DNA from: a virus
IMG/VR virus record: IMGVR_UViG_3300044631_002111
Location: 1 to 57,691 of that record
Strand: one strand, 5' to 3'
Length of the DNA stretch: 57,691 nucleotides
Of this stretch, positions 34,127-42,724 are shown piece after piece. The number at the start of each line of letters is the position of its first letter. Within the stretch, counting starts at the first letter, position 1. The notes under the pieces are model-generated. The model had not been told where the DNA came from. It ran no database searches and saw nothing but the letters and a program-made list of their open reading frames with translations. The position numbers were made by a program, and so were the translations under genes.

Positions 34127-34341
34127 CCGCTACACTCGCATTCTCGCTGCCGGAGGAAAACGAAGAGCACCTAAACGCTCTGCAAGGATGGGAGTGGAAA
34201 CTGGTCGTCATTGAAATCCACGATCAACTCAGGAACTACAGCAAGCACGGACATTCATTCAAAGATGCGGATGGGTGTATCGACGAACTAAGGACCGTGC
34301 TCAACGCCCTGATCGAAGAACGCGGACTGCTGCTACATTGA
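34123..34341 (+). CDS. 72-residue protein of unknown function
   Basis: ATG in an ATGA overlap with the kinase. The protein is acidic and helical: LPEENEEHLNALQGWEWKLV, then IDELRTVLNALIEERGL. Its stop overlaps a TTG start of the helicase (TTGA). Similar small proteins lie next to replication genes in many phages, but no function is known. Confidence 0.6.
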   Translation: MTATLAFSLPEENEEHLNALQGWEWKLVVIEIHDQLRNYSKHGHSFKDADGCIDELRTVLNALIEERGLLLH

Positions 34342-35624
34342 AAACTCTCTACCCACGGCAGGAAAAGCACGTCGACAAACTCATCGCCGCGCTTGAAACC
34401 TGCGGCTCCGCCCTCGACAGCTCGGAGACTGGCACCGGCAAGACGGTGTGTGGGGCTGAGATCGCCCGCCGCGCCAACGCCAACACGCTCGTCGTCTGCC
34501 CCAAAGCCGTCATCCCCTCGTGGGAAAAAGAATTAAAGGAGCGCGGGGTAAAAGCCGACGTCATCAACTATGAGAAGCTGCGCACGGGTAAAACTAGCTT
34601 TGGTAAATGGGTGAACAAAAAGTGGGTGTGGACGGTCCCCCCTTCCCTACTGATCTTCGACGAGGCGCACAAATGCTCCGGTGTTTCGACGCAAAACGCC
34701 AAAATGCTGATCGAGGCCAAAGACCGCCACGTAGTGCTGATGCTCTCGGCCACCCTTGCCAGCAACCCACTGCAAATGCGCGCAGCGGGGTGGTTGCTCG
34801 GAGCGCACATGCTGGGAAACTTTTGGCAATGGGCTCTAAAACACGGGTGCGTCAAAAACCGTTGGAACGGACTTGAGTTCAACGGGACGCACTCGCACAT
34901 CGAAGCGATCGCGCAGCAAATAGCGCATCGTTGCGCACGGATGACTGCGGCCGAACTTGCAGACCACTTTTCCGAAACGCAGATCATTACCGAGCCGCTG
35001 CAATTCGGTGACGAGATCGCGGAGATCTACGAGGAGATGGAACGTGAGCTGCAAGAACTCGAAGAGCGAACGAAGCAAGACAAGACGAACTCGGCGGCGG
35101 AGGCATTGGTGAAACAATTGCGGGCGCGTCAACGCGTAGAGCTTTACAAAGTGCCGGTCATTGTGGGCATGGCGCAGGATCTCCTGGCCGAAGGAAAAAG
35201 TGTCGCCATCTTTGTCAACTTCCAAGCGACCTTAGACGCGTTGTGTGATAAACTGGCTACCACGGCGTACATCGACGGTCGGCAAAGCGCTGCGGAAAGA
35301 CAACGACGCATCGAGAGTTTTCAAAATGACTCCGACCGGATCATCGTGTGCAACACGGCCGCGGGCGGCGTCGGCATATCCCTGCACGACACGCGCGGCA
35401 AATTTCCGAGAGCCGCAATCATTTCGCCGGATTGGAACGAGAAAAACATTTTGCAAGTGGTCGGTCGCGTCCATCGCGCTGGGGGAAAGACCCCATCGTT
35501 GCAGCGGATTCTTTTTGCCGCGGGCACCGTGGAAGAGAAGGTCGAAAAATCCGTCCGCAAAAAAATTTCCCTGCTTAAAACCCTCAATGAAAAAAGTGCT
35601 TGCGCCTTTTCGGAACCCGAATAA
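34338..35624 (+). CDS. SNF2/DEAH-type superfamily 2 helicase
   Basis: The protein has 428 residues, choosing the TTG at 34338 that overlaps the previous stop. Motifs: I ETGTGKT (about 29-35), II FDEAHKCSG (about 107), III LMLSATLASNP, V AAGGVGISLHD and VI QVVGRVHRAGGK (about 373-384). Motif layout fits SNF2-like translocases that remodel DNA or protein-DNA complexes. It probably assists recombination or replication together with RuvC and the neighbouring nuclease. The last codons overlap a degenerate dyad element. Confidence 0.85.
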   Translation: MKTLYPRQEKHVDKLIAALETCGSALDSSETGTGKTVCGAEIARRANANTLVVCPKAVIPSWEKELKERGVKADVINYEKLRTGKTSFGKWVNKKWVWTVPPSLLIFDEAHKCSGVSTQNAKMLIEAKDRHVVLMLSATLASNPLQMRAAGWLLGAHMLGNFWQWALKHGCVKNRWNGLEFNGTHSHIEAIAQQIAHRCARMTAAELADHFSETQIITEPLQFGDEIAEIYEEMERELQELEERTKQDKTNSAAEALVKQLRARQRVELYKVPVIVGMAQDLLAEGKSVAIFVNFQATLDALCDKLATTAYIDGRQSAAERQRRIESFQNDSDRIIVCNTAAGGVGISLHDTRGKFPRAAIISPDWNEKNILQVVGRVHRAGGKTPSLQRILFAAGTVEEKVEKSVRKKISLLKTLNEKSACAFSEPE

Positions 35625-35630
35625 TATACC
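35618..35630 (+). promoter_or_regulatory. Degenerate dyad element overlapping the helicase stop
   Basis: CGAATAATATACC, with only the right half (ATACC followed by ACG) conserved, lies 22 bp before the nuclease start and contains the helicase TAA. Confidence 0.35.
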
Positions 35631-35652
35631 ACGCACCTACCTAAAACACCCC

Positions 35653-36762
35653 ATGTCTCCGACCAGCTCTTCCGCTAATCGTCCCCACGCAGAACACGGA
35701 CCCTCCGCACTCAAAAACTATGAAGCATGCCCATCATTCAAAGGCCGCTCCGGCACGAACCCGATCGCCGAAGCGGGTAACCGCATCCACGAAGCGATTG
35801 AAAACAGAGACCCGTCCGTGCTCGTCGACGAAGTCGAGAGAAGCCTCGCTGAGTGGTGTCTGGCATTCCTCGCCGCTAATCGCCATGAGCGATCGGCGAA
35901 CGCAAAGCTGGTGGCATCGCACCAGGAAATCAGGGTCGAAATGCGAGTGGGGGATTTTCACACCTTTGGCACAAGCGATCTCGTCGATCTTTACGATGAT
36001 GGGTCGGGCGCTCTCTACGACTGGAAGACTGGTTACGGAGCTGTGGAGGACGCTGAAGTCAATGTTCAGGTTCAAGCCTACGCCTTCGGCATCTTTGCCA
36101 AATTTCCCCAACTACACACTCTGGACTGCTACCTCGTCCTCCCTAGACGTGGAGAGATTACGTACGCCAAATACGTCCGTGATGACATGGAGCGCGTGCA
36201 ACTGCGCATCGGGACAATCATCGCCCGCGCCAAAGAGTCCGCAGGCAAGATCTTCAACCCGACAGAAGGGGTCTGCGACTACTGCGCGAAACAGGGCAGT
36301 TGCAAAGCGCTCGCCGAAAAAGCGCTCAACATAGGGCATAAAGCCGGGTTCGACGTCCCGAAAAGTATATCCCTAGACGGGACACCGGCCGACAGGGCGA
36401 AGCTGCTCAAACTAGCCAACTTGTTGGCCAATTGGTGTGAGGACACCAAAAAAGAACTTTTGCGCCAAGCAATGGAAGAAGGCGCAGAGATTCCTGGATA
36501 CAAGTTGGACCAACGCCGCACCCCTCGTGCGGTGGAAAATCCTCTGCTCGGTTATGGCGCCGTCAAAGACATGGTGTCGATCGAGGAATACCTTTTGAGC
36601 TGCACCCGAGTGTCGGTGCCGCAGCTTGAAAAATTTGTCGCGGACAAAGCCCCCAAGGGCAAAAAGGCAGAAGCCAAACAGCACTTGGAAGACTTGCTCC
36701 GCGGCAGCGGCGCCCTTCGAGATGAAGGCGTCATCCACCTCTTAAAAGCCATCAAGGCTTAG
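35653..36762 (+). CDS. Cas4/RecB-like PD-(D/E)XK nuclease with Fe-S cysteines
   Basis: The protein has 369 residues from ATG 35653. The nuclease core is visible: FGTSDLVDLYDDG (metal-binding Asp), ALYDWKTGYG (D-x-K, about residue 120-127) and VNVQVQAYAFG. An early CPSF and a later CDYCAKQGSC (about 208) give four cysteines as in 4Fe-4S Cas4/AddB nucleases. The N-terminal SALKNYEACPSFKGR is like the DUF2800 family. It probably trims DNA ends for phage recombination. The C-terminal 120 residues are a helical extension. Confidence 0.78.
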   Translation: MSPTSSSANRPHAEHGPSALKNYEACPSFKGRSGTNPIAEAGNRIHEAIENRDPSVLVDEVERSLAEWCLAFLAANRHERSANAKLVASHQEIRVEMRVGDFHTFGTSDLVDLYDDGSGALYDWKTGYGAVEDAEVNVQVQAYAFGIFAKFPQLHTLDCYLVLPRRGEITYAKYVRDDMERVQLRIGTIIARAKESAGKIFNPTEGVCDYCAKQGSCKALAEKALNIGHKAGFDVPKSISLDGTPADRAKLLKLANLLANWCEDTKKELLRQAMEEGAEIPGYKLDQRRTPRAVENPLLGYGAVKDMVSIEEYLLSCTRVSVPQLEKFVADKAPKGKKAEAKQHLEDLLRGSGALRDEGVIHLLKAIKA

Positions 36763-36764
36763 GA

Positions 36765-36777
36765 GGTATAATATACC
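36765..36777 (+). promoter_or_regulatory. GGTAT-N3-ATACC dyad element
   Basis: A perfect copy, GGTATAATATACC followed by ACAACC, lies between the nuclease stop and the putative SSB gene, 27 bp before its start. It also reads AGGAGG just upstream. Confidence 0.62.
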
Positions 36778-36804
36778 ACAACCCAAAACGCAAAAAGTAA
36801 AAAT

Positions 36805-37551
36805 ATGGCAGCAATCACATTCAACCCAAAAACCTCGGCCTCCAACGCGGATCAACCCGTAACGATCACGGCCGAAATCGTCGAAATTCCGGAATCCAAG
36901 GCCGTCGCCTTGGCCGAACCCCGCCCATCGGGCACCAACATCACTCGCGACGACATCGTCTTTCCTCGCATCAATTTGGTGCAGAAAAGCGGCAAACTCT
37001 GCGACGACTTCGCACCAGGGACATTCTTGTTTGAAAAACAAGTTGTCTTGGCCAAGCCGGGCGAAGAGTTCGTCGCGGTCGTGTTGAGCGACAAAAAGTA
37101 TTTCCAAGAGAAAGTGGAATACGGGTCGCCCGATTTTGGACAGCGCGCCGAAACCGAAGAGGAAGTTCGCGCCAAAGGGGGAACCGTGACCTGGGGCATT
37201 CCAGACCGGCCCTACTACCAGTCTGTGGCGGATTTCCTTCTGGCAATTCCCGCGCCCGCTGGGGCCACCCAAGAGCAGCTCGATATGTTTCCGTTCATCG
37301 ACAAGAGCGGAACGCATTGGGCCATGGCTATCTACACCGTTGCCGCCAGTGCCTACACCTCGCTGGCCAAACGCGTCTTCACCGACAAGCTCTACACCCT
37401 GAAAGACGGCCTGCACTTGGGTGAATACCGCATTCACTCAGAACTAAAACGCAACGCCGCGAACTCGTGGTACGTGCCGGTCACCGGCATGCCCAAGCGC
37501 CACAACGACCCGGACAAAGCGAAGTTCTTTGCTGAACTGAAAGGCAACTAA
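36805..37551 (+). CDS. Putative ssDNA-binding or recombination accessory protein
   Basis: The protein has 248 residues. It is soluble and beta-rich with several aromatic residues, and includes ITRDDIVFPRINLVQKSGKL and FLFEKQVVLAKPGEEF segments seen in phage proteins encoded between recombination nuclease and polymerase. I see no catalytic motif. Its position and an own dyad element suggest a single-strand binding or annealing role, but homology is not certain. Confidence 0.55.
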   Translation: MAAITFNPKTSASNADQPVTITAEIVEIPESKAVALAEPRPSGTNITRDDIVFPRINLVQKSGKLCDDFAPGTFLFEKQVVLAKPGEEFVAVVLSDKKYFQEKVEYGSPDFGQRAETEEEVRAKGGTVTWGIPDRPYYQSVADFLLAIPAPAGATQEQLDMFPFIDKSGTHWAMAIYTVAASAYTSLAKRVFTDKLYTLKDGLHLGEYRIHSELKRNAANSWYVPVTGMPKRHNDPDKAKFFAELKGN

Positions 37552-37558
37552 GCAATTT

Positions 37559-37699
37559 GGTGACACGGCGGAGGCATTGAAGTCGGAAGACGATTCCGAA
37601 TCTGGTTATGCCGAGGGATGCCGAGTGTGGCTCATGGTCGGCTCACTACGAGACCCCCGCTGAAGCCCATAGGAGAACACTCCGCCGTGCCACCACTTT
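37559..37699 (+). ncRNA. Candidate structured RNA upstream of DNA polymerase
   Basis: Two 15-nt arms (37559-37573 and 37680-37694) pair over 14 of 15 positions and enclose about 105 nt. Inside are a perfect hairpin TCGGAA/TTCCGA (37583-37599) and a GCCGA/TCGGC stem (37620-37642). The closing stem is followed by ACTTTTT, like an intrinsic terminator. No ORF is supported in the 157-bp gap. It may be an sRNA, a leader control element or a replication origin structure. Confidence 0.55.
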
Positions 37700-37708
37700 T
37701 TGACTGAT

Positions 37709-39574
37709 ATGTCCATCGCCGCCGTCGACTTCGAGACGTACTACGACTCGGACGTCACAATCGTAGAGCTGGGGGTTCACCACTACCTCCGGCACTCTGA
37801 GAGTGACATCTATTTGGTCTCGATCGCCACCGACACCGGCCTCCGGTATGTCGGCCATCCTAAAGACTTCGATTGGAGCCAGATCGCCGGTCCTCAGTGG
37901 ACGTGGCTCTCACACAACGCGCAGTTCGACATGCCGGTATTCCAACGGCTGCAAGAGATTGACTGCGGAAACGCCCGATCCGTGACGGAACTCGCGGAGT
38001 GGCACGATACGGCAGACCTGGCCGCGTTCCTATCCGTGCCCCGATCCCTCAAAGAATCCTCCCGCCATTTACTCAACGTCGCCGTTTCCAAAGACGTGCG
38101 CGACGAAATGAAGGGTCAACGCTGGGAGTCAATGTCCCCGCAATTTCGCAAAGCAGTCGAGGAATACGCCCTCGCCGACGCGGAGAACTGCCTCAGACTT
38201 TTTTTGGAGCACGGTCATAAATGGCCGGAGCATGAACGGGAGATCAGCGCGATGACCCGCACCATGGCTCTCCGCGGTGTTCCTCTCGACGCAGAAGCCC
38301 TGGACCGCGATATCGAGAAGCTGGAGGTAGATATGTGGGAGATCCGCCAGTCCATCCCATGGAAGGACGAACCTCACCGCAGTCCGGCTAAAGCCAAGAA
38401 GGGGGTCAAGGTCCCCCTGCTCTCCCCCATCATGCTGCGGGAAGAATGCGCGAAACACGGCCTCAAAGCGCCGACTAGCTTTGCGCAAGACGACCCCGAA
38501 GCAGAAAAGTTTTTCGACGATCACGCCAAAGACCACCCATGGATTCAAGGCGTGCGCGATTACCGCCGCGCGGGCAAGCACCTCAAGACGCTGGAGACCA
38601 TGCGTCAACGCAAGCGCGAAGACGGGTGGATGTCCTACGGGCTCAAATACGGAGGGGCGCACACCTTGCGGGACTCCGGGGACTCGGGCCTCAACATGCA
38701 AAACTTACCAAAGGGCTTGGTATGTGGCGTGGACGTGCGCGCGAAAATCAAGGCTCCCGAGGGCTATACCTTCGCCATCGTCGATTTGTCCCAGATCGAA
38801 CCGCGCTGCCTTCACTGGCTGGCCGAGGACGAAACAACTCTCGCCTATATCCGCCAAGTCCCCGATCTCTACGAAGCGCAGGCGAGAGCGTGGGGGCTTT
38901 ACAACGGGGAAGGCTCGATGGCGCAAAACGCACCGGAGACCCGCTTCCTCATGAAGCAGTTGGCGCTCGGGCTCGGATACGGGATGGGCGCGAAAAGATT
39001 CGCGGACGTAGCCGGTGTCCCCCTCGAAGAGGCAGAGCGGTTGGTGAACCTCTACCGAAACAAGAATCCTCTCGTGCTCAAGCTCTGGAAACGACTGGAG
39101 ACAACTATGAGCGACACCGCCAAGCACCCGACCAACAAGTTGCTGGAGATACACCTGCCCTCGGGACGCACAATGAACTACCGCAACGTAGCCCGAATGG
39201 AGGGAGAAACGCCCAAGCCCTCCAAACTAGCCAGCTACAAAAAGGAGACCTCCACACGACCGAAGGTAGGCCTGCGCGCCGAGATACCCCGCGCCGGAAA
39301 GTTCATGAGACTCGGCTTTTGGGGCGGAGTGCTCGTAGAGAACCTCGTTCAGAGCGCAGCGAGGGATGTTTTTATGGCGCAATGCCTGTCCATCGAGAGA
39401 GCAGGCATTCCGGTTCTCATGCGCGTTCACGACGAAGTCGTGTGTCTTGTCCGCGAGGACGAAGCCGAAGCCAAGCTCGCCCAGATCCTTTCCATCATGT
39501 CCACGCCGCCCGAGTGGGCGCACGGACTGCCGCTCGCTGCGGCCGGAAGCCTGTCCAAAACCTACAAAAAATAG
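37709..39574 (+). CDS. polA: Family A DNA polymerase with proofreading domain
   Basis: The protein has 621 residues from ATG 37709 (a TTG lies 9 bp upstream). The 3'-5' exonuclease is intact: VDFETYYD (Asp7, Glu9), SHNAQFDMPVF and YALADAENCLRLF. Polymerase motifs: A DLSQIEPR (about 359), B RFLMKQLALGLGYG (about 411), C MRVHDEVV (about 574). There is no 5'-3' exonuclease, as in T7-type enzymes. It is the replicative polymerase of the phage and precedes the primase/helicase by 3 bp. Confidence 0.93.
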   Translation: MSIAAVDFETYYDSDVTIVELGVHHYLRHSESDIYLVSIATDTGLRYVGHPKDFDWSQIAGPQWTWLSHNAQFDMPVFQRLQEIDCGNARSVTELAEWHDTADLAAFLSVPRSLKESSRHLLNVAVSKDVRDEMKGQRWESMSPQFRKAVEEYALADAENCLRLFLEHGHKWPEHEREISAMTRTMALRGVPLDAEALDRDIEKLEVDMWEIRQSIPWKDEPHRSPAKAKKGVKVPLLSPIMLREECAKHGLKAPTSFAQDDPEAEKFFDDHAKDHPWIQGVRDYRRAGKHLKTLETMRQRKREDGWMSYGLKYGGAHTLRDSGDSGLNMQNLPKGLVCGVDVRAKIKAPEGYTFAIVDLSQIEPRCLHWLAEDETTLAYIRQVPDLYEAQARAWGLYNGEGSMAQNAPETRFLMKQLALGLGYGMGAKRFADVAGVPLEEAERLVNLYRNKNPLVLKLWKRLETTMSDTAKHPTNKLLEIHLPSGRTMNYRNVARMEGETPKPSKLASYKKETSTRPKVGLRAEIPRAGKFMRLGFWGGVLVENLVQSAARDVFMAQCLSIERAGIPVLMRVHDEVVCLVREDEAEAKLAQILSIMSTPPEWAHGLPLAAAGSLSKTYKK

Positions 39575-39577
39575 CCC

Positions 39578-41749
39578 ATGAAAATATTCTCCCTGCCCAA
39601 CTTGGTCGGCCACGTCGTCTCCATCCTCGACGACACGACGGCCAGCCAACTCCCGAGTCAGCGTCCGAGCAACATGACCAAGGAGATCTACAACCGTTGG
39701 TGTCGCGAGGCTACGACCAAGGGGCATTTTATCTCCGCGTGGGAAGGACTCAACGCGCAGGGGCGCATATCGGAAACCAATCCGTCACGCTACCTTCACG
39801 GCATCATCGCCGACTACGACAACGCGAACGCGATGAGCAAACTCCAGTCGCTGGCTAACAGCACCGGCCACCTGCCGACGTGGGTCGTGCAAAGTTTTAC
39901 TCCGGGCAAGTGCCGACTGATCTGGGTCTTCGAGAACCCTGTCCTGGTGGCCAACCCCGACATCACCGCGGAGTTTCTCAAGAAGCTCGACGAGAAAATT
40001 AAGATCAGCCACGCGCTGCCGGGCTTCGACAAGGCGAGCTGGAAAGACACGCAATACTTCGAGCTGGGGTCGAACTGGCAGTCCATCACCGGGTCGCTGC
40101 CTGTCCCGGATTCCATGCTCTCGGAGTGCATGTTGCAGGGCGGCATGGCGGCAAAGATGGAATTGGCCGACACCGAGATACCAATGGAGGTGATCGCCGA
40201 GGAGGTCGAAAGCCGCTGGCCGGGACGCTGGGGAGGTCAGTTCACCGAGGGCGCGGCGGGCCCACTGTTTTGGATTGAACCATTCCTCAACCATCGAAAC
40301 GCCGTGGTGCGGGAAAACGGGATGGTCTGCTTTTCCGACCGCTCCCCCAGCAACTTCATGCCGTGGCGCGCGATTCTGGGCGACAAGTTTGTCGAGAAAT
40401 ACGAGACCGAACGCGCGGCCAAGCTGGCGGAGATGTTCTACTTCGACGGCACCTCCTACTGGACCAACACGCTTAACGGGGGCACGTGGAAGCCGCTCAA
40501 TCAAAACAACGCGCAACTGCATCTGAAAAATGCGCGCTGCTCACCGCGGATCATCAAGGGCGCCTACGTTAGCGAGGTCGACAAAGTGCTGGTCCACATC
40601 CACACCAGCCGCAACGTCGCCGCCGCCGTGCCAATGCTTTTCCGCGACGAGTCGGTGGTGAGCTACAACGGCGAGGACTACCTGAACATCTCCAACAAAC
40701 ATGCGATGGCTCCGGGAGACAATGGCGACCCCGCCAACTTCCCGTGGATCTACGACTTCATCATGAACGGTTTGGATGGAGAGCAAAACGGGGTTCCGGC
40801 CAGGGAATATTTTATCGGATGGCTGCGCCGGTTCTGGCTGACCAGCTACCAGAAAAACCCGCAGCCGGGACAATCAGTCATCCTTGCCGGGGAGGCCCAC
40901 ACGGGTAAGACGTTTTTCTCCAAGTGCGTTCTGGGGGTGGCCGTGGGCGGATCAATCACTGCCGAGGACATCCTGCTCCAGAGGACAAAGTTCAACCGGC
41001 AGGCCGCGCACAACGCGCTCTGGCGCTGCGACGATGCGATTGCCGAGGGCGACGCCCGCACCAAACAAGTTCTGGCCAACAGTCTGAAGGCGATGGCGGC
41101 AAACCCGACCGTGCTTTACCAGCCAAAGTTTGTGGACGCGGCCGAGCTTCCCTTCCTGGGGCGGGTGTTCCTCACCTGCAACACGGACCCCGAGTCACTC
41201 AAGATCCTGCCCTACCTGGACGGGACCATCAAAGACAAGTTGATGATGTTCCGGATAAAGGACGGCTACCGGCCCCACTTCTTCGGCATCAACAGCGACA
41301 ACGAAGCCCGCGCCATGGCCGAGCTTCCGTTCTTCCTGCGCTGGCTCATGGACTACACCGTCAACCCTGCCGTCCTCGATCCACACAGTCAGCGCTTCGA
41401 GATCGCCAGCTTCCACCACGCCACGCTGGTCGCGGAGGCTAACAGCGAGCAGCCCGAGAGCCTGCTGGCCGAACTCATCCACGCCGCCATGATCAACCTG
41501 CGCGGCGCGGCCAAGAAGGGGGAGCAACACCGCATGACCATGACCGAGCTGTGCCGCGCGATCGAAGTCGCCGAAATGAGCCGCCCGCTGCAACAGCTCG
41601 GAGGCGTCCGGACCCTGGGCAAGCTGCTGCACAAGGTCATCGAGCAGAAACTTTCGCCGCACCTTTCGGCTCCGCCGAAAATCATCCACGGCACCAACAC
41701 ATACACCTTCGACCCTTGGGCCGGAGAAGAACAGGAAACCAAACCATGA
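39578..41749 (+). CDS. Primase-polymerase/SF3-type helicase
   Basis: The protein has 723 residues. The N-terminal region carries HGIIADYDNANA, a likely acidic metal site of an archaeo-eukaryotic-type primase, and a VQSFTPGKCRLIWVF strand. The C-terminal half is a helicase: Walker A GEAHTGKTFFSK (about 437-448), Walker B ALWRCDDAIAEG and sensor VFLTCNTDPES. This is the phage D5/SF3 primase-helicase plan, unwinding and priming for the neighbouring polymerase. The stop overlaps the next gene (ATGA). Confidence 0.82.
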   Translation: MKIFSLPNLVGHVVSILDDTTASQLPSQRPSNMTKEIYNRWCREATTKGHFISAWEGLNAQGRISETNPSRYLHGIIADYDNANAMSKLQSLANSTGHLPTWVVQSFTPGKCRLIWVFENPVLVANPDITAEFLKKLDEKIKISHALPGFDKASWKDTQYFELGSNWQSITGSLPVPDSMLSECMLQGGMAAKMELADTEIPMEVIAEEVESRWPGRWGGQFTEGAAGPLFWIEPFLNHRNAVVRENGMVCFSDRSPSNFMPWRAILGDKFVEKYETERAAKLAEMFYFDGTSYWTNTLNGGTWKPLNQNNAQLHLKNARCSPRIIKGAYVSEVDKVLVHIHTSRNVAAAVPMLFRDESVVSYNGEDYLNISNKHAMAPGDNGDPANFPWIYDFIMNGLDGEQNGVPAREYFIGWLRRFWLTSYQKNPQPGQSVILAGEAHTGKTFFSKCVLGVAVGGSITAEDILLQRTKFNRQAAHNALWRCDDAIAEGDARTKQVLANSLKAMAANPTVLYQPKFVDAAELPFLGRVFLTCNTDPESLKILPYLDGTIKDKLMMFRIKDGYRPHFFGINSDNEARAMAELPFFLRWLMDYTVNPAVLDPHSQRFEIASFHHATLVAEANSEQPESLLAELIHAAMINLRGAAKKGEQHRMTMTELCRAIEVAEMSRPLQQLGGVRTLGKLLHKVIEQKLSPHLSAPPKIIHGTNTYTFDPWAGEEQETKP

Positions 41750-41925
41750 ACCCAACCCAAAAAATCGCCCAACTTCGCGACGAAGTAGAGGCCTGCCAAT
41801 ACGACTGGAAACGCACCGAATCCCGGCTGCGGGATGCCGAGAAGCAACTGACCCTGATCCTCGTCATCATGCTGGCCCAGACTGCGCTGTTTGCCGCCAT
41901 GGTCTACACGGCGTCGCTGAAATAA
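41746..41925 (+). CDS. Small coiled-coil membrane protein
   Basis: The protein has 59 residues: a heptad helix (KIAQLRDEVEACQYDWKR) followed by one hydrophobic span (LTLILVIMLAQTALFAAMVY). The ATG overlaps the primase/helicase stop. It could tether replication proteins to the membrane or act in superinfection exclusion. Not recognised. Confidence 0.6.
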   Translation: MNPTQKIAQLRDEVEACQYDWKRTESRLRDAEKQLTLILVIMLAQTALFAAMVYTASLK

Positions 41926-41929
41926 CTTC

Positions 41930-41950
41930 TTGACATCGGTAGCATATACC
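41930..41950 (+). promoter_or_regulatory. TTGACA plus dyad element
   Basis: TTGACA is followed after 2 bp by GGTAGCATATACC (one mismatch to the dyad consensus) and GCC. It lies 46 bp before the 41997 start. No good -10 is seen at normal spacing. Confidence 0.5.
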
Positions 41951-41996
41951 GCCAGTCTGTAAAGCATTACCACAACCCCAACCCGACGACTTATTT

Positions 41997-42323
41997 ATGC
42001 CATATAACGCAGACCCCGCAACTTGGATCACAGGATGGAACGTAGCTAGCAACAACTTGCAGCTACCCCTCGCTCAGTTCCCGAAACTAAGCAGCGCAGA
42101 GGCCACCCCAGGAACTGCAAACGCGGACGTGCGACGCTGTTGGTTTGCCCTCCTCGACAAACTTTTCACGACTTTTGTCGCCAAGCAAGCCGCGGGCGAT
42201 GCGCCCACCAAAATGACGGTGACGAAAAACTCGTTGGTCAATACCAGCACGAACAGAACTACCACCACCTACAACGTATCTTTCGTAACTGAGTTTACGG
42301 ACGAAGAGGTTGTTAGCGAGTAG
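41997..42323 (+). CDS. 108-residue protein of unknown function
   Basis: The protein is soluble: WITGWNVASNNLQLPLAQF, a helical LLDKLFTTFVAKQAAGD and a C-terminal beta hairpin rich in Thr/Asn (NTSTNRTTTTYNVSFVTEF). It follows its own dyad element with TTGACA. The family is not recognised. Confidence 0.6.
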   Translation: MPYNADPATWITGWNVASNNLQLPLAQFPKLSSAEATPGTANADVRRCWFALLDKLFTTFVAKQAAGDAPTKMTVTKNSLVNTSTNRTTTTYNVSFVTEFTDEEVVSE

Positions 42324-42335
42324 CTTGTTTTTCCG

Positions 42336-42458
42336 GTGAGCGCCGGGTGGTTTTTAATCGGCATGGCATGCGGCCTTATTTTGGGCGCGCTGGCCAGCTA
42401 CGGCTTCATGTTCGCCTGGGCCGTTAAATACGGCGGCGAGGAAGACGAAGACTCTTGA
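42336..42458 (+). CDS. 40-residue membrane peptide
   Basis: GTG start. One hydrophobic span (WFLIGMACGLILGALASYGF) and an acidic tail (GGEEDEDS). It ends 5 bp before a dyad element. It is short, but the sequence is typical of real phage membrane peptides. Confidence 0.5.
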   Translation: MSAGWFLIGMACGLILGALASYGFMFAWAVKYGGEEDEDS

Positions 42459-42463
42459 CGCGA

Positions 42464-42476
42464 GGTATCATATACC
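42464..42476 (+). promoter_or_regulatory. GGTAT-N3-ATACC dyad element
   Basis: A perfect copy, GGTATCATATACC followed by GCAC, with TTGACG 3 bp before it. It precedes the compact RNA-like structure at 42.5 kb. Confidence 0.6.
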
Positions 42477-42496
42477 GCACGCTTCGACTTGCAAAT

Positions 42497-42561
42497 GGTG
42501 GGGGTGCGTGAACAGGCTTAAGGCCTGGGTCTCGCAAATATGGTTCAACCCAGCCCCCACC
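42497..42561 (+). ncRNA. Compact RNA-like structure of tRNA size
   Basis: GGTGGGGG (42497-42504) pairs perfectly with CCCCCACC (42554-42561). Stacked on its 3' side, CTGGGT (42525-42530) pairs with ACCCAG (42548-42553). A 20-nt segment with a TTAA core makes the other branch. The length is near that of a tRNA, but there is no normal T-arm or anticodon arm. It lies in the leader of the following gene. Confidence 0.45.
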
Positions 42562-42580
42562 CCCTTAACCCCAAACGTAC

Positions 42581-42724
42581 ATGACCCGAACCACTCGCCT
42601 CTGCGTCCTTTCAGGAGCCATTTACATCCTTCTCTTCGGCGTTCTGCTGACCGTTCTGCGACACGTCGTCCCTGACACACCGCCCGAGCCAGACCTGTCG
42701 CTCTGCCCATTCTGCCACAAATGA
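42581..42724 (+). CDS. 47-residue membrane protein with C-terminal CxxCH
   Basis: Residues about 8-30 form one hydrophobic span (CVLSGAIYILLFGVLLTVL), followed by a Pro-rich linker and LCPFCHK, a possible zinc or haem-like motif. The stop overlaps the next ATG (ATGA). Confidence 0.55.
   Translation: MTRTTRLCVLSGAIYILLFGVLLTVLRHVVPDTPPEPDLSLCPFCHK

Noticed and set aside
35245-35652. N-terminal extension of the Cas4-like nuclease frame
   Set aside because: The frame is open upstream but fully overlaps the helicase gene and is Arg/Ser-rich; the ATG at 35653 begins the recognisable domain.
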